Below are positions 58,327 through 64,000 of a DNA stretch of 64,000 bases, piece after piece. Under the pieces are notes generated by a model. That model was not told where the DNA came from and did not search any database. It saw only the letters and a list, made by a program, of their open reading frames with translations. Source of the DNA: Paenibacillus arenilitoris (GTDB lineage Bacteria > Bacillota > Bacilli > Paenibacillales > Paenibacillaceae). Numbering within the stretch: the first letter of the stretch is position 1; each line of letters starts with the position of its first letter. The translations under genes and the position numbers were made by a program. The stretch lies in contig NZ_JACXIY010000028.1 of NCBI RefSeq assembly GCF_014705655.1, positions 50,660 to 114,659 of the forward strand. The letters are read 5' to 3'.

Positions 58327-59007
58327 TCAAGCTTCCGGCTCGGGCTCCATCACCGCGTTGTCCCGATGCGCTTCGATGAACTCGTACGCTTCGTACAGCA
58401 TGCCGGCCGCTTCCGCTCTCGTCAGGACATGCGCCGGATCGAAGTTGCCTTCCTCGTCCAGGGACGCGATTTTGTACAGCAGCGCGCGCTGGATCGTGCC
58501 TTGATAATCGACGTTGATGTCCGCCTCGTCCGCGATCGGGACGTACATCTTCACGAGCGGATATTCGCCGGTCAGCTCGACGGCTTGAATCAAGTAATGA
58601 ACGAACTGCTCCTTGGTCAGCGGCGCCTGCGGGTCGATGTCCGCCGGAATGCCAAGCCCGTTGAAATGGGCGATGATGAAATCCTCGGCATACCAAGCGT
58701 CGTTGCTCACCTTCAAAAAGATGCCCTCGGCCGTCGGCGCCTCCATGAAACTGATGGCCGCAAGGCTGATTTGCGTCGTTCGGACGATCAGCGAGATGCC
58801 TTGCGCAGCCGTCAGGCTGTCCTCCGGATGGAAAGCCGCGGCGCTAACGCCTTTGACGATGCCCTTCTCCTGCAAAGCCTCGATCTGCGCCTTGTTCGGC
58901 GAGCTCGCGATATCCCCGAATGCGTCGGCCGCGAGCGCCTGCGACCCTAACGACGCGGTCAGCATGACGACGGTCGCCGCAACCGCCGTTCGAATACGTT
59001 TCTTCAT
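58327..59007 (-). CDS. S-layer homology (SLH) domain protein
   Basis: 226 residues. Signal peptide MKKRIRTAVAATVVMLTASL..ALAA, then SLH modules: AFGDIASSPNKAQIEALQEKG with a degenerate first module, a middle module (WYAEDFIIAHFNGLGIPADI, LTKEQFVHYL) and a last one (GTIQRALLYKIA, LTRAEAAGMLYEAY). SLH domains anchor proteins to pyruvylated wall polymers. No other domain, so it may be a small cell-wall protein. Confidence 0.85.
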   Translation of the reverse strand: MKKRIRTAVAATVVMLTASLGSQALAADAFGDIASSPNKAQIEALQEKGIVKGVSAAAFHPEDSLTAAQGISLIVRTTQISLAAISFMEAPTAEGIFLKVSNDAWYAEDFIIAHFNGLGIPADIDPQAPLTKEQFVHYLIQAVELTGEYPLVKMYVPIADEADINVDYQGTIQRALLYKIASLDEEGNFDPAHVLTRAEAAGMLYEAYEFIEAHRDNAVMEPEPEA

Positions 59008-59084
59008 GGTCGTCCACCTCTTCTTCCTTCATGTGTTCTACCCCTTGAACGCTCGGACGGCGCAAAAGGTTGCAGCGGCGGGCG

Positions 59085-60281
59085 TCACAGGGCGCCTAGC
59101 GCCTCGTCCTTGCTCCTGGCCGGCTTGCTTCTGCGCAAATGCGCGTACAGCAGCGAGAAGCCGGCGATTCCCGCAGCCGCTAAGAAGCCGCCGACGCGGT
59201 ACATCGCGTCGGGACCGGCTTGCTCGAACAGCCAGCCGCCGAGCACGCCGGCCGCGATGCCGGACAGCCCGCCCCACGTAAGCGCGTATACCGCTTGGCC
59301 GGATGCCCGGAATTCGGCCGGCACGAGCAGCACCGTCAGCTGCGTGCCGATGTAATAGTAGCCCCCGAACGTCAAGCAATGAAGGACCTGGATGAAAATA
59401 ATTTGCTCCGGCCCGGCCGCCGCCGACATGAGGAACCAGCGCAGCGAGAAGAGCGCGCTGATGACGACGACGCACAGCGTCATCGTCGTCGCGTTCTTTT
59501 TCAAATACCGGTCCAGCAGCAGAAAAACGGGAATTTCGAAGATCGACGACCAGAAGGCCGACCACCCGATAAGCGACGCATGGCCGCCGAGCTCGGTAAT
59601 GTACAGCGAAATGAAGGTCGTGTTCATCGAGTTCGGGATGGAGATGACCAGACCCACGATTAAGAACAGCAGAAAAGAGCGGTTCGCGAACATCGAGCGG
59701 TAGCGGACTTTGCCCGCCGACGACGTCCCCTTCGATTCGCCCCTCGGCAGCGTGAACGCGAAAGCGAGCGTAATCAGCATCATAACCGTATAAACGAGCC
59801 ATAGCCGCTTGATGCCGATCTGCCCGATGACGGGCCCGGCGGCGACCGCCATCAGCGCCCACCCGAGCGAGCCGAACAGCCGGAACGCGCCGAATTTGTG
59901 CTTCGTCCCTTCGATGCTGTTCAGAATGAGGCTGTTGCTCTGCGAGAAGAGCGGCATTTGGAAGAAGAAAAAGAACAGCATGCACGCATAAATGACCGTA
60001 TACGACTGAAACAGAAAAACGACCTGCATCGCGAGCATGCTGCCCGCCAGCATGACGATCAGAATGAGCCTCACGTTGCGGAAGCGGTCGCTCAGATACC
60101 CCCACAGCGGGTTCGCGAAGATGGAAACGACCGGCCCGCCCGCCATCAAGGCGCCGATCTCGAGCGTCGTCATGCCGACCGACTGCAAATAGAGGGCGAA
60201 GAAGGTGCTGTATACGGCGATGGAGCCGTATACGAAAAAGTTAAACGCTTTGACGAAATGCAAAGATCTCTCGTTATTCAT
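59085..60281 (-). CDS. MFS transporter (MFS_1_like, LacY/PPP family type)
   Basis: 398 residues, twelve segments. LHFVKAFNFFVYGSIAVYSTFFALYLQSVGM and GGPVVSIFANPLWGYLSDRFRNVRLI match the MFS_1_like group, which takes up nucleosides, oligosaccharides or aromatic acids. Adjacent to the sugar oxidoreductase/epimerase pair on the same strand (57 bp after the oxidoreductase stop), so uptake of the sugar those enzymes process is plausible. Confidence 0.88.
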   Translation of the reverse strand: MNNERSLHFVKAFNFFVYGSIAVYSTFFALYLQSVGMTTLEIGALMAGGPVVSIFANPLWGYLSDRFRNVRLILIVMLAGSMLAMQVVFLFQSYTVIYACMLFFFFFQMPLFSQSNSLILNSIEGTKHKFGAFRLFGSLGWALMAVAAGPVIGQIGIKRLWLVYTVMMLITLAFAFTLPRGESKGTSSAGKVRYRSMFANRSFLLFLIVGLVISIPNSMNTTFISLYITELGGHASLIGWSAFWSSIFEIPVFLLLDRYLKKNATTMTLCVVVISALFSLRWFLMSAAAGPEQIIFIQVLHCLTFGGYYYIGTQLTVLLVPAEFRASGQAVYALTWGGLSGIAAGVLGGWLFEQAGPDAMYRVGGFLAAAGIAGFSLLYAHLRRSKPARSKDEALGAL

Positions 60282-60338
60282 CTCTTCCGTCCTTCATCCT
60301 GCCGTCAGCGAGGCCGCGGCGGCCGGGCGTTTGCCGCG

Positions 60339-61466
60339 TCAGAGCCGGGCGGCCGCCGGGCGGGAGCGCAGTATAACCTCCTCCGCGCCGACTTCCCGTC
60401 CAAGCTCATGAGACAAGTAAATGCCCTCGCTGATCAGCATCGTATTTAGCGCCAATTCCGCCGTCGGGAGCAGCGGCACTCTCCCTTGCAGCGCAGCGAT
60501 CCAGTGATGCTGCGAAGAGTCGTAGGCGTCCTCGTTCTCGTACAGCCGCCGTCTGCGCAGGTCCATCGCGTCGAGATCGATCGTGCTGTCCAAATCCATG
60601 TCGCATACGGTGCTGTGGAAGCTGAACGGACGGGCCCCGGTGCCCGGCAGCTCGTTCGGCAGCCGGATGCCGCCCTTCGAGCCCGCGATGCTGCTCCCCT
60701 CGAAGCCGCCGAGATGAATGGCCCACGCTTCGATCAAATCGAGCGTCGCGCCGCCCGCCAACCGGACGAAGCCCGTCGCCAGCTCTTCGACGTCGAAGCC
60801 GCTCGCCTCGCGCCTCTCCGGCAGCATCTCCGTTTCCTGGTAAAGCTTGCCCGTCATCCTCTCCACCTTCGGATTGCCGAGCAAATAGAGGAGCTGGGCG
60901 ATATGATAGACGCCCATATCGAGCAGCGCCCCTCCCGCCGCCGTCTCCTTCCGCGTAAAATGCGGCGTGCCGTAGCCGTCGACGAACGGGCGGTTCCGTC
61001 TGCGAAAGCCCGTCGAGCGCGCATGGTAGATGTTGCCGAGCATGCCGCCGTCGATTAACGCCTTGGCCGCCTTCGTATCCTTACCATACAGCGTAAACAG
61101 CTGGACATGCAACCGCTTCCCGAAATTCGCAGCCGCATCGGCCATCGCTTTCCCGTCCGCGTACGTGCCGGCGATCGGCTTCTCGCAGTAGACGTGCTTG
61201 CCCGCCTCGAGCGCCGCGATCGTCGCCGGCGCGTGAAAGTGATTATGCAGGCATACGTCCACGGCGTCCAGATCGTCCCGCTTCAGCAGCTCCCTGAAGT
61301 CTGCGTGCGCGTGCGGAATGCCGTGCGCGGCCGCGACGCGGGCCGCCTCCGCTTCATTGACGTCGCACACCGCGACGACTTCCGCGCCGGCGATCGGCTT
61401 ATATTTTTCGATGTGCATTTTGCCGATTTGCCCGGTCCCGATAATCCCGATTCTGATCATGTTCAT
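60339..61466 (-). CDS. Gfo/Idh/MocA-family oxidoreductase
   Basis: 375 residues from ATG 61466. Rossmann GIIGTGQIGKMHIEKY, EKP motif in HVYCEKPIAGTYADG and the catalytic-region GGALLDMGVYHI. Family members oxidise inositols or sugars with NAD(P). The start overlaps the stop of the epimerase-like gene (ATGA), so they are coupled. Substrate unknown. Confidence 0.92.
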   Translation of the reverse strand: MNMIRIGIIGTGQIGKMHIEKYKPIAGAEVVAVCDVNEAEAARVAAAHGIPHAHADFRELLKRDDLDAVDVCLHNHFHAPATIAALEAGKHVYCEKPIAGTYADGKAMADAAANFGKRLHVQLFTLYGKDTKAAKALIDGGMLGNIYHARSTGFRRRNRPFVDGYGTPHFTRKETAAGGALLDMGVYHIAQLLYLLGNPKVERMTGKLYQETEMLPERREASGFDVEELATGFVRLAGGATLDLIEAWAIHLGGFEGSSIAGSKGGIRLPNELPGTGARPFSFHSTVCDMDLDSTIDLDAMDLRRRRLYENEDAYDSSQHHWIAALQGRVPLLPTAELALNTMLISEGIYLSHELGREVGAEEVILRSRPAAARL

Positions 61467-62287
61467 TGCGCGTCTCCCGCCTCCAGCCGATCCGCTTCCA
61501 GCAGCAGCCTCCTTACCTTCGCGATCAGAAGCTCCGTCTCCGCGTATTGATTGCGCGGCGCGTTGTATTCCACGCCCCAGTAGCCCCGGTAGCCTGCGGC
61601 GCGCATCGTTTGGATCGTCTCGATCCCCTTCTCGCCGTCCGCCGTCTTCTCGTCGAAATGCGTATGGTACGCCCACGGCGCGACGAGGCGGTCGCCTTCC
61701 TCTTGATCCGTTTTCCAGCGCCCCAAGTGGACGAGGAAGCCGAAGGACGGATGGTCGACCGCTTCCGCCAGGCGCTTCATTTCGCGCGGGTTCAGCGACG
61801 CGCCCATATGGTTCTCGGGCCCGATCCGGAAGCCGTTGTCCGCAGCGAACGCGGCGAATTCCCGGTAGATCCGCACCGTATACCCGAACTGCTCCTCCCC
61901 CATCGCCTCCCAATTCGAATAGCTCCCGCCGGTATCGATGCGCACCGTTTCCGCTCCCAGTACAACCGACGCCTCCAGATGCTCGAGCGCGTTATTGTAC
62001 AGGTGGCGCCTCATCTCCGCGTCGGCATCCCATAGATGCGCGCCGTCGATCGCGATGTTCGCGACCCGCATCCCCTTCTCGTCCAGCGCTTCGCGAATTT
62101 TCCGGATATAGCTCCGGTCGGCCAATTTCATGACGGGCTTGCTCTCCCTGTCGACGAAAAATCCGTTCCATAAGTCGACCGAATCCAGGCGGTAACGGTA
62201 CTTTACCGTTTCCAAATAGCCGAATACGTCCATTTTCCCATCCAAATACGTGTTGTTGAAAGAATAGCCCCCGATTGAAATGTTCAT
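61463..62287 (-). CDS. Sugar phosphate isomerase/epimerase (xylose-isomerase-like TIM barrel)
   Basis: 274 residues from ATG 62287 (GGAGAGGG upstream; the longer frame begins in non-coding sequence). AP-endonuclease-2-like barrel: VRIDTGGSYSNWEAM, IGPENHMGASLN, VHLGRWKT, HTHFDEK and WGVEYNAP carry the metal-site Glu/His residues. Typical partner of Gfo/Idh/MocA enzymes in sugar or inositol catabolism. Confidence 0.88.
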   Translation of the reverse strand: MNISIGGYSFNNTYLDGKMDVFGYLETVKYRYRLDSVDLWNGFFVDRESKPVMKLADRSYIRKIREALDEKGMRVANIAIDGAHLWDADAEMRRHLYNNALEHLEASVVLGAETVRIDTGGSYSNWEAMGEEQFGYTVRIYREFAAFAADNGFRIGPENHMGASLNPREMKRLAEAVDHPSFGFLVHLGRWKTDQEEGDRLVAPWAYHTHFDEKTADGEKGIETIQTMRAAGYRGYWGVEYNAPRNQYAETELLIAKVRRLLLEADRLEAGDAQ

Positions 62288-62494
62288 CGCTTGTTCCCTC
62301 TCCTTCGTCATTGGAATAGCCGTCCCGACTTCATTATAATCCACCCCTCCGGCGAAATGCGGTGAATGATCTTCTTGCGGCAGGGGGAAATTTCTACTAT
62401 AAGGGCCCGTTCGCTTTTCCAAAATTGTATGCCACGGCTTGGCCCGTTTTCTGATAGAATGGTAAACACATGCCTATACACGGAGGTTACGCAA

Positions 62495-63277
62495 TTGGAT
62501 TACATCGTACTGGACATCGAGTTTAACGGACGCAAATTCGCGAGCGAGCTGCCGATGGAAGTGATCGAGATCGGCGCCGTCCGCTTAAATAGCGAGCTGG
62601 AGCAGACGGACGTGTTCACCGCCCTCATCAAGCCGGTCTACTTCGCCAAGCTGAACAGCTTCATTAAGAAAAAAACCGGCATCCCGCAGGAGGACATCGA
62701 CCGGGCGAGCCGCTTCCCGAAGGTGATCGCCGACTTCGTCGCCTGGCTGGGGAAGAGCGAATCGTTCCTGCTTATTACATGGGGCGGCGAGGATTTGAAG
62801 CGAATCGTATTCGATACGAGAATGCATAAGCTGGACGACGGCTTCTGGCTGGCCGCGGACTATTTCGACCTGCTCAAGGGCTATATCCGCTACAAAAACG
62901 TCACGAACGACGTCAGCGTCGAAGCCGCGCTCGCCGACCTCGAAATACCGGCCGAAGGCTCGGCGCACCGCGCGCTGGACGACGCGATCATGACGGCCGA
63001 GGTGTTCCGCAAAATTTTCAAGGAGCTCGACCTTGGGCTGAAGCAGCAGTTCAAGGACAGCTACACGAACGCGAAGGAACGCCGAATGGTGAAAAACGCG
63101 ATTCGGACGATGACGCAGCAGAAGCAAGTGCCGAAGTGGGAAACGTTCGCCGAGAAATATTTGGCGGGCAAAGCGACGTTCGAGGACGTCCGCAAAGTGG
63201 CCGAGCTCCAGCAAGTGTTCGAAGCCGAGCTGGCGAAAGCCGCCGGGAAGGCTTCCTCCTCCGGACAGACGGGCTAG
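62495..63277 (+). CDS. DEDDh 3'-5' exonuclease (KapD/ERI1-like)
   Basis: 260 residues from TTG 62495, with GGAGG eight bases upstream. Exonuclease motifs: YIVLDIEFNG (DxE), HRALDDAIM (Exo III His/Asp), and an Asp in LITWGGEDLKRI. The core matches the KapD group, which limits sporulation-kinase signalling in B. subtilis, but a ~60-residue charged C-terminal tail (KERRMVKNAIRTMTQQKQ) is extra. Could act on RNA or DNA. Confidence 0.85.
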   Translation: MDYIVLDIEFNGRKFASELPMEVIEIGAVRLNSELEQTDVFTALIKPVYFAKLNSFIKKKTGIPQEDIDRASRFPKVIADFVAWLGKSESFLLITWGGEDLKRIVFDTRMHKLDDGFWLAADYFDLLKGYIRYKNVTNDVSVEAALADLEIPAEGSAHRALDDAIMTAEVFRKIFKELDLGLKQQFKDSYTNAKERRMVKNAIRTMTQQKQVPKWETFAEKYLAGKATFEDVRKVAELQQVFEAELAKAAGKASSSGQTG

Positions 63278-63292
63278 GACAAGCCCGCCGCG

Positions 63293-63510
63293 ATGAACCG
63301 GAATCCGAATTCGCTTCCGACCTACGAGCTGCTCTATATCGTCGGCATTATCGCGATCTCGTTCTCGTCGATCTTCATCCGCTGGTCCAGCGCCGACGTC
63401 GCCGTGATCGCCATGTACCGGCTCTACTTGACGAATCTGCTCATGCTGCCGCTCGTATGGAAGCACCGCGAGGAGCTGTTCCGCCTTACGGCGCGGCAGT
63501 GGCGCGCCGG
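63293..63510 (+). pseudogene. EamA/DMT-family transporter, N-terminal fragment
   Basis: About 68 residues read as the start of a 10-TMS drug/metabolite transporter (YELLYIVGIIAISFSSIFIRW, AVIAMYRLYLTNLLMLPLVW, REELFRLTARQW). After RQW the frame runs into Arg/Pro-rich low-complexity sequence containing a long GC palindrome and stops at 63718, with no further membrane segments. Truncated; possibly by insertion or deletion, or by an assembly error in GC-rich DNA. Confidence 0.7.
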
Positions 63511-63532
63511 AAGGCGGCGGCGAGGCCGGAAG

Positions 63533-63566
63533 GCGGCGCCTCGCAGGACGCCGGCGTCCTGCGAGG
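63533..63566. repeat. Perfect 34-bp GC-rich palindrome
   Basis: Arms of 17 bp (GCGCCTCGCAGGACGCC and its complement) meet without a loop. Shorter copies of TGCGAGGCG follow to 63640. It sits at the point where the EamA frame loses similarity. Confidence 0.8.
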
Positions 63567-63661
63567 CGCGGTGGCCGAGGGCGGGGGGCCGCTGGCCGCT
63601 GCGAGGCGGGGCGCTGCGAGGCACCGGGGGGCCGGGGCCGGACGACTCCCGCCGAGAACGA

Positions 63662-63852
63662 TTTGACTGTATTTCATACAGTCAAAAGTGCCACGCACCG
63701 TGCCGCACTCCCGTTTGATTGGAGTTTATCCAATCAAATCGGCCATTTCCCCGCCTTTTGGCCGGAAATGGCTATTTTGATTGGATTTTTTCCACCCAAA
63801 CCTGCTCCTACGTCGACTAGCCAGCCATTTGACTGGATGAAATCCATTCAAA
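63662..63852. repeat. Four-palindrome array with TTTGAyTGGA..TCCArTCAAA arms
   Basis: Palindromes centred at 63674, 63726, 63788 and 63840: spacings 52, 62 and 52 bp. A further hairpin GCCATTTCC/GGAAATGGC lies in the 62-bp gap (63742-63772). The C-G and T-A variants at position six of the arm are compensated between arms. The TGGAT core is shared with 32662-32838. From 63853 to 64000 nothing recognisable is seen. Confidence 0.85.
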
Positions 63853-64000
63853 CGGTGATCTCCCGTCGCGATCTCCCGTAACAGCCCCTTTAACTAGCCC
63901 ATCCTCTCCAGCCTATCTCCATCCGCCTAGCAAGTTCTATCCCCCTCTAACCCACCGCCCATCATGCCGTTAAACAAATTCAGTCCCCCTCTCCCATTCA

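Noticed and set aside
63510..63718. Arg/Pro-rich C-terminus of the EamA protein as a genuine domain
   Set aside because: It is generated by GC-rich palindromic sequence and the first palindrome of the 63.7 kb array, with no membrane segments.
1..64000. tRNA, rRNA or complete IS elements
   Set aside because: No cloverleaf, rRNA-like sequence or transposase frame was recognised by eye; a tRNAscan/ISfinder search would settle it.

Overview
The window looks like chromosomal DNA of a Gram-positive, spore-former-type Bacillales, most likely Paenibacillaceae (Paenibacillus or Cohnella). The DNA is GC-rich, ribosome binding sites are strong GGAGG types, and the gene set fits: AraR of the GntR/LacI type, a T-box leader, a PerR-like box, an HssRS-like two-component pair, a stand-alone NO synthase, M29 aminopeptidase, SLH protein, GH13/GH15/GH51 glycosidases and a KapD/ERI1-like exonuclease. 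No rRNA, tRNA, CRISPR array, complete insertion sequence or prophage was seen.

Layout. 0-2 kb: an HtrA-type protease (cut by the edge) behind a zinc-ribbon/FxLYD membrane protein. 2.4-6.1 kb: arabinose genes araD-araB and araR with two AraR-type operators. 6.2-6.8 kb: a 123-bp tandem repeat. 6.9-10 kb: galU and an HssRS-like sensor/regulator pair. 10-16.3 kb: trxB, a neopullulanase-type amylase, NO synthase and an aminopeptidase. 16.5-22.8 kb: an ArsR/SRPBCC pair, then a regulator-kinase-ABC exporter operon. 22.9-24.5 kb: pepT and a small cationic Cys-rich protein. 24.7-30.6 kb: a lower-GC island of small unrelated genes and gene wrecks (DinB chimera, broken zeta toxin, abfA behind a decayed AraC remnant, MarR, GNAT, DapA-like, GrpB) punctuated by copies of a CTAACGGGCAG motif. 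30.7-34.2 kb: a GNAT, then a LacI regulator and MFS exporter sharing one operator sequence. 34.2-43 kb: maltodextrin operon malE-malF-malG-lipoprotein amylase, divergent LacI regulator and GH15 glucoamylase. 43.3-52.9 kb: Dps, FAH-family enzyme, ABC-F ATPase, fumarase, KDPG aldolase, Dabb protein, winged-helix protein, T-box-controlled aminotransferase and RidA. 53-64 kb: methyltransferase, DJ-1 protein with divergent WYL regulator, VOC proteins, a second ArsR/SRPBCC pair, SLH protein, MFS transporter, a sugar oxidoreductase/epimerase pair, an exonuclease and a broken EamA transporter.

Several genes work as sets. AraR with araD/araB and the intracellular arabinofuranosidase handle arabinosides. 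MalEFG, the lipoprotein amylase, the CBM34-type neopullulanase and GH15 glucoamylase form a route from maltodextrins to glucose.

The most striking feature is not a gene. Seven intergenic loci carry short palindromes with the same geometry: centre-to-centre spacings of about 51, 62 and 51 bp (51 and 72 in the tandem repeat), close to 5, 6 and 7 helical turns. The palindrome sequence is shared within a locus but mostly differs between loci. I know of no described element with this layout. All coordinates and spacings were read by eye; no database search was run.
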